Source of the DNA: JAEHDI01 sp035455185
GTDB lineage: Bacteria; Acidobacteriota; Terriglobia; Bryobacterales; Bryobacteraceae
Assembly (NCBI GenBank): GCA_035455185.1
Contig: DATIFQ010000474.1
Coordinates: forward strand, 1 to 19,623
Direction of reading: 5' to 3'
DNA: 19,623 bases
This document shows positions 1 through 6,203 of the stretch, piece after piece; position 1 is the stretch's first letter, and each line of letters opens with the position of its first letter. The notes beneath the pieces were generated by a model, which searched no databases, was not told where the DNA came from, and saw nothing but the letters and a program-made list of their open reading frames with translations. A program made the translations under genes and the position numbers.

Positions 1-142
1 ACTGCGATTTCACGCCGTCGAAGTGCCGGTGCGGTGGAGCCACGTTGAGGGCACCAAGGTGCGGATGCTCAAGGACAGCATGGGTATGTTTGCCGATCTC
101 GCCTGCGTGAGGTGGAATCAGCTGCGCGGGCTTTACCGGTAG
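1..142 (+). CDS. Family 2 glycosyltransferase, C-terminal fragment
   Basis: This open frame enters from the left edge (codons begin at position 2) and stops at TAG 140-142, giving 46 residues. The fragment reads EVPVRWSHVEGTKV, then RMLKDSMGMFADLACVRW. This resembles the C-terminal end of ALG5/dolichyl-phosphate-glucosyltransferase-like family 2 glycosyltransferases, where a VPVRW-type strand is followed by a basic linker and an amphipathic helix carrying a repeated D-x-x-R-x pattern. Such enzymes transfer a sugar from a nucleotide sugar to a polyprenyl phosphate at the inner membrane. The catalytic domain lies outside the window, so the family call rests on the tail alone. The gene is convergent with the methyltransferase that ends 12 bases further on, and its stop codon lies in the arm of a hairpin shared with that gene. 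Confidence 0.6.
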   Translation, partial: LRFHAVEVPVRWSHVEGTKVRMLKDSMGMFADLACVRWNQLRGLYR

Positions 143-161
143 AGGACGTTCTTCCTACCGG
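136..161. terminator. Hairpin joining two convergent stop codons
   Basis: CCGGTAG (136-142) and CTACCGG (155-161) form a perfect 7-bp inverted repeat with a 12-base loop. The loop can extend the stem by about three weaker pairs if A143 is bulged. The left arm contains the glycosyltransferase TAG and the right arm contains the reverse-strand TAG of the methyltransferase. Its position between converging genes suggests a bidirectional terminator or 3' stabiliser. Neither strand has a U-tract after the stem, so it is not a canonical intrinsic terminator. Confidence 0.4.
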
Positions 162-877
162 GTTATGATGACTTCCCGCAAGTGGTCCCGCGCCAGAAAG
201 AACTTGACCGAGCGGAACTGGTGGAACATCTTCTCGATGGCGCGGTTGTTGAAATGCTGGGCTGCGCGCCTCGGGCCACGCGGCGTGAGCAGCAAGGTCC
301 CGGCATCCCCGATGCGGTAATTGTACGAGGGGATCGAAACGGCCTTCTCTTCCGCGTGAAAGAAGGCGAGAAGATTGGCGCCCGGCTTGGTGATTCGGTG
401 GAGCCGGTCGATCGTTTCCTTGAGCAGCGGCGGGGCGAGAAATTCGAGGCAATCCCAGACCATCGCTCCGTCAAAAAAACGATCCTCAAAGTCGAGGTTT
501 TCGTCAAGAAACCGGCCGATCCTCCGGGCATCGAACTGTCCGGCCAAAGGATCGTCGCCCGTCGCGTCGAAGGTGGTGTCGAGGGTTCGGAGGAAATCGA
601 CGGAATACAGCCGGTGCCCCAGGCTCGTAATGAAGCCCACGTTCGCTTGCGAAGCGCCCGCGAGGTCCAGGATCCACAGGTTCTGGTCGCTCTGAATGTG
701 GCTGAAGAACTGCTCAAGGCCGTGGCTGTGCCGGGAGTAGGACGTCCCGGATTCAGTCGCTCGTACGGACCGAGAGGAGACGATCGGCCCGCGGGGAGAC
801 GCCGCCGGCCGCTCCGGTGCGGCAGGGCCGCCCACGAATATCTTTTTCAACCGTTCCTTCAGCAAGAGGGTGGTCAT
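155..877 (-). CDS. SAM-dependent methyltransferase-like protein (class I fold)
   Basis: The product has 240 residues. Residues 1-60 are a basic, low-complexity lead. A Rossmann-type core follows: WILDLAGASQANVGF at 68-82 is the motif I position, LYSVDF (90-95) would be the acidic end of strand 2, and FDGAMVWDCLEFL (135-147) looks like strand 4 and motif IV. A helix and RITKPGANLLAFFH (161-174) resemble the late strands of Methyltransf_11-type proteins. Motif I lacks the usual GxGxG, reading AGASQAN instead, so activity is unproven and the substrate is unknown. The gene starts 11 bases after the bactofilin stop and is very likely co-transcribed with it. An AGGGGG run abuts the ATG directly, an odd spacing that leaves the start slightly uncertain (TTG at codon 5 is possible). 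Confidence 0.72.
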   Translation of the reverse strand: MTTLLLKERLKKIFVGGPAAPERPAASPRGPIVSSRSVRATESGTSYSRHSHGLEQFFSHIQSDQNLWILDLAGASQANVGFITSLGHRLYSVDFLRTLDTTFDATGDDPLAGQFDARRIGRFLDENLDFEDRFFDGAMVWDCLEFLAPPLLKETIDRLHRITKPGANLLAFFHAEEKAVSIPSYNYRIGDAGTLLLTPRGPRRAAQHFNNRAIEKMFHQFRSVKFFLARDHLREVIITR

Positions 878-888
878 CCCCCTAAGAC

Positions 889-1443
889 CTACGGCTTCGG
901 ATTCGCAGAGCCGGTGGCAAGCGTCTGCTGCTGCGGAGTGCCGGTAGTGACGGCAGCCCCCTGGGGTTTCGGCGCGGGGGCGGCTGGTTTACTCACTTCC
1001 GTCCTGGAAATGTCGATGCTGCCCTTGAAGTAGGCGCCGTCTTCGATGACGATGCGGGACGTCCGAATGTCGCCCACGAGCTTGGCATCCTTACGGATGT
1101 CGATCTTGTCGGCGGCTTCGATGTTCCCATGCACCGTACCGATCACGACCACTTCGCGCGCCTTGATGCCCGCCTGAACTTTTCCGTTGGGCCCGATCGT
1201 GAGCCGGTGCTCCTGGAGCTCGACCGTACCCTCGACCTCACCGTCGATGTAGAGGTCTTCACGGCTGTATACTTGGCCTTTCATCACAACCGACTTACCG
1301 ATGAGCGCGCCGCCACGCGCCCCCTCCGGCTCGGTGTTTCTTGCAGCGATGGTGGACATAGGAATGCCTTCCCGGGCCAGCTCCGCGGATGTGGGAGGGG
1401 TGGCCTGCCTTTGCGAATGGTCCTCTTCTCTGCGCTTCCACAT
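889..1443 (-). CDS. Bactofilin family cytoskeletal protein
   Basis: The product has 184 residues. The central part (about 45-148) is a bactofilin (DUF583) domain. It shows short beta-helix rungs with a recurring pattern of G, a hydrophobic residue and a charged residue: ALIGKSVVMKGQVYS, then DLYIDGEVEGTVE, LTIGPNGKVQAGIKAREVVV, IGTVHGNIEA, IDIRKDAKLVGDI, and IVIEDGAYFKGSIDI. Flanking tails are disordered, with a charged N-terminus and an Ala/Pro/Thr/Gln-rich C-terminus, as is typical. Bactofilins polymerise without nucleotide into membrane-associated filaments that position wall enzymes or shape the cell. The start at 1443 is preferred because GGAGGAG lies upstream. An internal ATG at 1359 (residue 29) has only a weak site but would keep the whole domain. 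The gene heads the bactofilin-methyltransferase unit and is divergent from tyrosine phenol-lyase. Confidence 0.9.
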   Translation of the reverse strand: MWKRREEDHSQRQATPPTSAELAREGIPMSTIAARNTEPEGARGGALIGKSVVMKGQVYSREDLYIDGEVEGTVELQEHRLTIGPNGKVQAGIKAREVVVIGTVHGNIEAADKIDIRKDAKLVGDIRTSRIVIEDGAYFKGSIDISRTEVSKPAAPAPKPQGAAVTTGTPQQQTLATGSANPKP

Positions 1444-1458
1444 GGAGGTATCTCCTCC
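1444..1458 (-). promoter_or_regulatory. Hairpin containing the bactofilin ribosome binding site
   Basis: On the minus strand the 15 bases immediately before the bactofilin ATG read GGAGGAGATACCTCC. This is a perfect 5-bp inverted repeat (GGAGG/CCTCC) around a 5-base loop. The 5' arm is the Shine-Dalgarno sequence itself, so folding of the mRNA would hide it. The stem is short, so the effect is an inference. Confidence 0.45.
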
Positions 1459-1464
1459 GACCGT

Positions 1465-1495
1465 TCGAGCACGGTCGTCGTCGATCGTGGCTCGA
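1465..1495. repeat. Inverted repeat in the divergent spacer
   Basis: TCGAGCACG (1465-1473) pairs with CGT-G-GCTCGA (1486-1495), giving nine pairs with one bulged base (G1489) and a 12-base loop. It lies between the candidate promoter core and the bactofilin start, so it would sit in the bactofilin leader RNA or could act as an operator for either divergent gene. I do not recognise the motif. Confidence 0.35.
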
Positions 1496-1504
1496 CCGAA
1501 GTCC

Positions 1505-1535
1505 TATACTATAAAGCCGGCATGGAAAAGGCAAA
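1505..1535. promoter_or_regulatory. Candidate divergent promoter core
   Basis: The AT-rich near-palindrome TATACTATAAA (1505-1515) stands out in GC-rich surroundings. It offers -10-like hexamers both ways: TATACT or TATAAA rightward toward tyrosine phenol-lyase, and TATAGT (1513-1508) leftward toward the bactofilin. A poor leftward -35 (TTGCCT, 1534-1529, 15-base spacer) exists. I found no convincing rightward -35. The site is likely from position and composition, but exact start points cannot be given. Confidence 0.35.
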
Positions 1536-1546
1536 CCATCGCCGAT

Positions 1547-1554
1547 AGAGGAGG
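1547..1554 (+). promoter_or_regulatory. Ribosome binding site fixing the GTG start of tyrosine phenol-lyase
   Basis: AGAGGAGG lies 8 bases before GTG 1563. No in-frame ATG gives a comparable arrangement, and the homology to the family begins within about ten residues of this GTG. Confidence 0.75.
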
Positions 1555-1562
1555 CCGCTATC

Positions 1563-2945
1563 GTGAAACCGACCCGGCGGAGCTGGGCTGAGCCCTTCAA
1601 AATCAAGGTAGTTGAGCCGGTGCGTCTGACGACCCCGGAACAGCGGCTGCGGGCCATCCAGGAGGCGGGTTATAACACGTTCCTTCTGCGCTCCGAGGAC
1701 GTCTACATCGACCTTCTCACCGACTCCGGCACGTCTGCGATGAGCGACCGGCAATGGGCCGGCATGATGCTCGGCGACGAGGCCTACGCCGGCAGTCGCA
1801 ACTTCTATCACCTCGAGGAGATGGTCCAGAAGTACTATGGCTACAAGTACCTGATCCCGACCCACCAGGGACGCGGCGCCGAGCATATCGTCTCGCAGGT
1901 GCTCATCAAGCCGGGTGACGTGATTCCAGGGAACATGTACTTCACCACTACGCGGCTGCACCAGGAGCTCGCGGGGGGCCGGTTCGAGGACGTCATCATC
2001 GCCGAGGCGCACGACCCGGCTAGTGAGCACCCGTTCAAGGGCGACATCGACCTCGATAAGCTTGCCGCGCTGATCCGCGAACACGGCCGGGAACATATCC
2101 CCTACGTGAGCGTCGCCGCGACGGTCAACATGGCCGGCGGGCAACCGATCTCCCTCGCCAATCTCCAGGCTGTGCGTGAGCTTACGGCGCGGCATGGCAT
2201 CCGGATCATCCTCGACGCCACGCGGGTGGCGGAAAACGCCTACTTCATCCAGCAGCGGGAACCCGGCCAGCAGGGGAGGTCGATTGCGTCGATCGTGATG
2301 CAGATCTGCTCATTGACTGACGGCTGCACGATGAGCGCGAAGAAGGATGCTTTGGTCAACATCGGCGGGTTTCTCGGTCTCAACGACCGGGACGTTTTCG
2401 AGGAGGCCCGCAACCTGGTTGTCGTTTACGAGGGATTGCACACGTACGGCGGGATGGCGGGTCGCGACATGGAGGCGGTCGCCGTGGGAATCGAGGAATC
2501 GCTCGACGACGACCATATCCGGGCGCGTGTCGGGCAGGTGCTGTACCTCGGCGGCAAAATGCGGGAGTGGGGGATCCCGATCGTTCTGCCGATTGGCGGC
2601 CACGGGGTGTTCATCGACGCAAGGAGTTTCCTCCCCCATCTGCCGCAGGAGCAGTATCCGGCTCAGGCGCTGGCGTCGGCCATCTACCTCGATTCGGGTG
2701 TGAGGACGATGGAGCGGGGGATCGTCTCGGCAGGCCGGGACAAGGAAACCGGACAGGAGAACAAACCCAGGCTGGAACTGGTCCGGCTCACCATTCCCCG
2801 CCGCGTCTACACGCAGGCGCATATGGATGTCGTGGCCGAGTCGGTGCTGAGCGTGTTCGAGGGGCGGGCCGCCGTTCGCGGCCTGCGAATGGTCTACGAG
2901 CCGCGCTACTTGCGGTTCTTCCAAGCCCGGTTCGAGCCGCTGTAG
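1563..2945 (+). CDS. tpl: Tyrosine phenol-lyase (beta-eliminating lyase, PLP)
   Basis: The product has 460 residues, close to the 456 of the Citrobacter enzyme, with a roughly four-residue offset along its length. It cleaves L-tyrosine to phenol, pyruvate and ammonia in the cytoplasm. Features that separate it from tryptophanase are present. The loop GNMYFTTTR carries Thr128 (Thr124 in Citrobacter, an Asp in tryptophanase). TMERG carries Met383 and Arg385, the phenol-binding pair (Met379/Arg381). The PLP lysine is Lys261 in SAKKD, with Asp218 in LDATR and Tyr75 in GDEAYAGS. The C-terminal RFFQARF carries the substrate-lid Phe. The gene starts at GTG with a strong ribosome binding site. It stands alone, divergent from the bactofilin and convergent with ftsZ. 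No TyrR-type box was seen. Base composition matches its neighbours. Confidence 0.9.
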   Translation: MKPTRRSWAEPFKIKVVEPVRLTTPEQRLRAIQEAGYNTFLLRSEDVYIDLLTDSGTSAMSDRQWAGMMLGDEAYAGSRNFYHLEEMVQKYYGYKYLIPTHQGRGAEHIVSQVLIKPGDVIPGNMYFTTTRLHQELAGGRFEDVIIAEAHDPASEHPFKGDIDLDKLAALIREHGREHIPYVSVAATVNMAGGQPISLANLQAVRELTARHGIRIILDATRVAENAYFIQQREPGQQGRSIASIVMQICSLTDGCTMSAKKDALVNIGGFLGLNDRDVFEEARNLVVVYEGLHTYGGMAGRDMEAVAVGIEESLDDDHIRARVGQVLYLGGKMREWGIPIVLPIGGHGVFIDARSFLPHLPQEQYPAQALASAIYLDSGVRTMERGIVSAGRDKETGQENKPRLELVRLTIPRRVYTQAHMDVVAESVLSVFEGRAAVRGLRMVYEPRYLRFFQARFEPL

Positions 2946-2964
2946 ACGGTACGCTGCTCTCCTT

Positions 2965-4128
2965 CTATCTGTCGAAGTGCAGCCTGTCGCGGCGGAGGTA
3001 TGCAGGCGTGTCGAGGTCGTCGCCGATGGCCGGCGGCTCGGGGACAGGCGGCTCCGCCGCATCGGGCTCGGGTTCCGGCTCGGCCATGGCCGCCGGAAAT
3101 TCCGGCTCCGCCGGCTTCTGGGTGACGGCCGCCGCCGCGCCGCGCTCAAATCCCGTGGCGATGACGGTGACTTTGACCGCATCTGCCAGCAACTCGTCCA
3201 ACACCACGCCGAAATTGATCTGAACGTCCTCGCGGCGCGCGGCCTCGCGGATGAGCGAGCATGCTTCGTTCACCTCGTGCAGCCCAAGCTTGTCCGACCC
3301 GCTGATGTTGACCAGCACGCTCCCGGCGCCGGCGATTCCACCCTCCTGCATGAGCGGCGAGTTGATTGCCAGCCGCGCGGCCTCCACCGCGGCATTCTCC
3401 CCCTTCGCGGTGGCGGTGCCCATCAGGGCGTACCCCATCCCCTGCATGGTGGCCTTGATGTCGGAGAAGTCGCGGTTGATGAGTCCGGTCTTGGTAATGA
3501 TGTCGCTGATGCCCTGCACGGCCTGGCGAACGACGTCATCGGTCACGCGGAAGGCGTCCCGGAAACTTGTTCCCCGTGGCGCCAGCGAGAGCAGCTTGTC
3601 GTTGTGGATGGCGATGACGGTGTCGACCGTCGCGGAGAGTTCCTCCAGCCCACGCATGGCCTGCCGCATCCGCTGCGGGCCCTCGAAGCTGAACGGCAGG
3701 GTGACGACGGCCACGGTGAGAGCGCCGAGTTCCTTCGCCAGCGAGCAGACGACGGGTGTGGCGCCGGTGCCGGTGCCGCAGCCGAGCCCGGCGGTCACGA
3801 ACACCATGTCGGCGCCTTCGAGGATATCCACGATGCGCTTGGTGTCCTCGAGCGCGGCCTCCCGGCCGATGGCCGGGTTCGACCCGGCCCCGAGGCCGTG
3901 CGTGAGCTTCGCTCCGATGGCAAGCTTGTTGGGCACAAGCGCCGCCTCGAGCGCCTGGTTGTCCGTGTTGATGACATGGAACTCGACCCCTTCGAGTCCC
4001 TCGCTCATCATTCGGGCGACGGCGTTCGATCCGCCGCCTCCCACGCCGATGACCTTGAACCTGGTGCCGGTGACCAGCTCCTGATCGATCTCAAACTTCA
4101 AGCCTTCCGTTTCGGTATCGAGCGTCAT
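2965..4128 (-). CDS. ftsZ: Cell division protein FtsZ
   Basis: The product has 387 residues. It is the tubulin-like GTPase that polymerises into the Z-ring and recruits the divisome. Visible elements are the N-terminal KVIGVGGGGSNAV loop (25-37), INTDNQAL (53-60), the T3 loop GLGAGSNP (78-85), and the GTP signature GLGCGTGTGA (114-123). The T7 catalytic loop NRDFSDIK (218-225) has both conserved Asp residues. A Pro/Glu-rich linker (339-366) precedes the C-terminal FtsA-binding peptide DDLDTPAYLRR (370-380). The second Gly of the signature is Cys117, and TKPF and IPND are replaced by TLPF and IHND. The ATG is preceded by a perfect AAGGAGG. It is the last gene of the cluster and ends 19 bases from the convergent tyrosine phenol-lyase, with no clear terminator. 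Confidence 0.97.
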   Translation of the reverse strand: MTLDTETEGLKFEIDQELVTGTRFKVIGVGGGGSNAVARMMSEGLEGVEFHVINTDNQALEAALVPNKLAIGAKLTHGLGAGSNPAIGREAALEDTKRIVDILEGADMVFVTAGLGCGTGTGATPVVCSLAKELGALTVAVVTLPFSFEGPQRMRQAMRGLEELSATVDTVIAIHNDKLLSLAPRGTSFRDAFRVTDDVVRQAVQGISDIITKTGLINRDFSDIKATMQGMGYALMGTATAKGENAAVEAARLAINSPLMQEGGIAGAGSVLVNISGSDKLGLHEVNEACSLIREAARREDVQINFGVVLDELLADAVKVTVIATGFERGAAAAVTQKPAEPEFPAAMAEPEPEPDAAEPPVPEPPAIGDDLDTPAYLRRDRLHFDR

Positions 4129-4133
4129 CCTGT

Positions 4134-4175
4134 CCTCCTTGCGGGCCGCGGCACGAGCCTCGCCGGCCGGCCCGC
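4134..4175 (-). promoter_or_regulatory. ftsZ ribosome binding site abutting an mRNA hairpin
   Basis: In the 51-base ftsA-ftsZ spacer, GCGGGCCG (4141-4148) and CGGCCCGC (4168-4175) form a perfect 8-bp GC stem with a 19-base loop. The next bases in the mRNA are AAGGAGG (4140-4134), five bases before the ftsZ ATG. The stem ends exactly where the ribosome binding site begins. It could protect a processed ftsZ 3' message, block upstream structure, or terminate in part. The role is inferred. Confidence 0.5.
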
Positions 4176-4179
4176 GGCA

Positions 4180-5409
4180 CTAGTGGAATAATCGTCCCAG
4201 AAAACCACCGTTCTTTCGGTCCGCTTCCGTCCGGTGCTTCAGCCGGGCGGAGTACATCATGAGGCCGGCGGCCGTCGTCCACGCCGGCGTATCGATATGT
4301 TCGGGCCAGTCGAGAATGCCGACCGGCAGGCCGTTACGCGCCTGGCAATTCAGCACGCGTTCCGCCATGTCACACAGCCCGGTGAGCTGCGCCGTGCCTC
4401 CGGTGAGCACGATGCCGTCTGCCAGCGCCTGCTCCATGCCGATCCTCGCCAGCTCGCGGCGGACAAAAAGGAAGAGTTCCTCGGCCCTGGCCTCCAGGAT
4501 CATGTTCAGCTCGCGCCGCGCGGCCTCACGCGCGGGCCGGCCCTCGGGCGACGGGATCTCGATGATGCTGTTGTCGGCGGTCAGGCCCAGGATCGCGCAT
4601 CCGCATTCTTCCTTGATCCTCTCTGCCTCCTCGTGGGTGACGCAAAATCCAAACGAAACGTCGCGGGTGAAATGATCGCCGCTGATCGGAAGTCCGGTGG
4701 CGTGCAGGAGAGCGTCGCCGTAGTACACGACCAGATCAGTCGAATGCGCGCCGATATCCACCACCGCGACACCCTCGTGCCGCTCGTCCGGCAGCACCGC
4801 CGCATATGCCGCCGCTACCGGCTCGTAGACCGTCTCCTCGACGGCGAGGTGCGCCCGGTTGACCGCTCCGACCAGAGCATGGTGTTCCTGGGTCGAAATG
4901 GTGATGACGTGTACGAATGACTCGAGCCGCGACCCCAGCGCTCCTCTCGGGTTACGGAAGTCCGCGCGCCCATCCACCGAGAAGTCCTGCGGGAACATCT
5001 GGAGCACCATGCGGTCCGCCGGAAGCTGAACGCTCGACGCCCGTTCGACCGCGTACCGGAGATCGACGTCTTCGATCTGGCGCGGGCGTCCCATTTCGTA
5101 CAGCCCGCGGTTGTTCAGGCCCTGAACGGCGATGCCGCCTGCGCCTACGACGGCCGCCTGCGCCGATACACCCGCCTGCTTTTCCGCCTCCGCGACCGCT
5201 AGGGCGACCGAACCGGCCAGCGCCGCCGGATCGGCGATGCGACCCTTCGACCAGCCGGCGGAATCGGCCTCGCCGCACCCAACCAGCCGCAGGTGTGAGT
5301 TCTCCGCCAGACCGATAAGACAGCGCGTCCGCTTGCTGCCCGCATCCAAGCCGACGGCCAATGTTGCCTCAGCTACCACTGCCTGCCCCCATTGCTGTGA
5401 TACGGTCAT
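4180..5409 (-). CDS. ftsA: Cell division protein FtsA
   Basis: The product has 409 residues from ATG 5409. It is an actin-like ATPase that tethers FtsZ filaments to the membrane. The phosphate-1 loop is LAVGLDAGSKRTRCLIG (17-33), phosphate-2 is VAVVDIGAHSTDLVVY (214-229), and the adenosine motif is DGIVLTGGTAQLTGL (331-345). The 1C region lies in between, around residues 90-175. The protein ends in GGFLGRLFH, a short version of the amphipathic membrane-targeting helix. The start is ambiguous. ATG 5409 overlaps ftsQ by 41 bases with a weak ribosome binding site. GTG 5379 (399 residues) has a GGGGGCAGG stretch just upstream and would overlap ftsQ by 11. Either is compatible with the family. Confidence 0.93.
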   Translation of the reverse strand: MTVSQQWGQAVVAEATLAVGLDAGSKRTRCLIGLAENSHLRLVGCGEADSAGWSKGRIADPAALAGSVALAVAEAEKQAGVSAQAAVVGAGGIAVQGLNNRGLYEMGRPRQIEDVDLRYAVERASSVQLPADRMVLQMFPQDFSVDGRADFRNPRGALGSRLESFVHVITISTQEHHALVGAVNRAHLAVEETVYEPVAAAYAAVLPDERHEGVAVVDIGAHSTDLVVYYGDALLHATGLPISGDHFTRDVSFGFCVTHEEAERIKEECGCAILGLTADNSIIEIPSPEGRPAREAARRELNMILEARAEELFLFVRRELARIGMEQALADGIVLTGGTAQLTGLCDMAERVLNCQARNGLPVGILDWPEHIDTPAWTTAAGLMMYSARLKHRTEADRKNGGFLGRLFH

Positions 5410-6202
5410 CCAACCGCAGGTCGAATGCCTTGGCTTGAGCCAGCCGGCGGCGGATTTCCTCATAGTGACCCCGGAAATTCTGCAGTCGCGAGAGGAAGTT
5501 TCGATCGCCCAGCCACAGCACGACTGCTTCCCCTCCGATCTGCTGGACCACTTTCAGGTTGTCCGTGTCGGAGACATCGATTTCGGAAACTTCCGCGGCA
5601 AGTCCACCAATGTCCTGCACCAGCCGCATCGCGCTCTGCACGCGCGCCGCTCGCACCGCACGGCTCTGACTCCGTCGGATGCCCGACAGTACCGGAAGCT
5701 CGAAGGTGGCCCGCTCCGGCTGTTCGAGAATGACGCCGTCTGCGTCGATCAGCGCCGCCCGGTGTACAGCTCCTCTCTCCCCAGCCGGCAATTGCACGAA
5801 CGCTACCGGAGTCCGTTCCTTGATTCGCACGATCAGCCGGTCCGGCCAGAGCCGCGAAACCGAAGCTTCCCCCACCCAGTCGATCCCGAGAAGCTGGAGC
5901 CGCCGTTCACGCAGCGGCACAAGGTACACGCTCCTGCCGGTATCAGCGGCGAACATTGCCAGCACTCGTGCCCGGGATGCGTGGGCCACTCCCTCGATCC
6001 GGATGCCGCTGTCCTGGCCGGATTCCGCGGTGTCCTTCAGACGAAACCGCGGGTCGGTCGCCAGAAATTGGTCCACGCGGTAGTACACGTAGAGCCCGAG
6101 CACTGCCAGCGCCAGAATACCCGCCGCAACCGTCACATGCCGGAATACCGCCCCCCAGTTCCGGCTGCGCGGCACCGATTCGGCGTTTTGTTTCCGAGCC
6201 AT
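5369..6202 (-). CDS. ftsQ: Cell division protein FtsQ
   Basis: The product has 277 residues. It is a bitopic membrane protein that links early and late divisome parts by binding the FtsB/FtsL pair. A basic cytoplasmic N-terminus precedes one membrane segment (about 22-42, VAAGILALAVLGLYVYY). A POTRA domain follows (about 67-135), beginning IRIEGVAHASRARVLAMF and ending RLIVRIKERTPVA. The FtsQ beta domain then runs to about 250, with ALIDADGVIL and LPVLSG. Position and domain order identify it even though sequence conservation is low. It starts one base after the murC stop with a GGTAGGAA-type ribosome binding site. FtsB is not encoded in this window. Confidence 0.92.
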   Translation of the reverse strand: MARKQNAESVPRSRNWGAVFRHVTVAAGILALAVLGLYVYYRVDQFLATDPRFRLKDTAESGQDSGIRIEGVAHASRARVLAMFAADTGRSVYLVPLRERRLQLLGIDWVGEASVSRLWPDRLIVRIKERTPVAFVQLPAGERGAVHRAALIDADGVILEQPERATFELPVLSGIRRSQSRAVRAARVQSAMRLVQDIGGLAAEVSEIDVSDTDNLKVVQQIGGEAVVLWLGDRNFLSRLQNFRGHYEEIRRRLAQAKAFDLRLDDRITAMGAGSGS

Positions 6203-6203
6203 G

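Noticed and set aside
1563..2945. Tryptophanase as the identity of the beta-eliminating lyase
   Set aside because: SAKKDA is tryptophanase-like, but FTTT instead of FDTT and the Met-Glu-Arg in TMERG are tyrosine phenol-lyase features.
2946..2964. A terminator between tyrosine phenol-lyase and ftsZ
   Set aside because: Only 19 bases separate the stops. I found no stem of more than about four pairs and no U-tract on either strand.
2977..4191. A 404-codon plus-strand frame antisense to ftsZ
   Set aside because: Composition is His/Arg/Gly-rich and mirrors the FtsZ codon pattern. It has no ribosome binding site and no recognisable domain.
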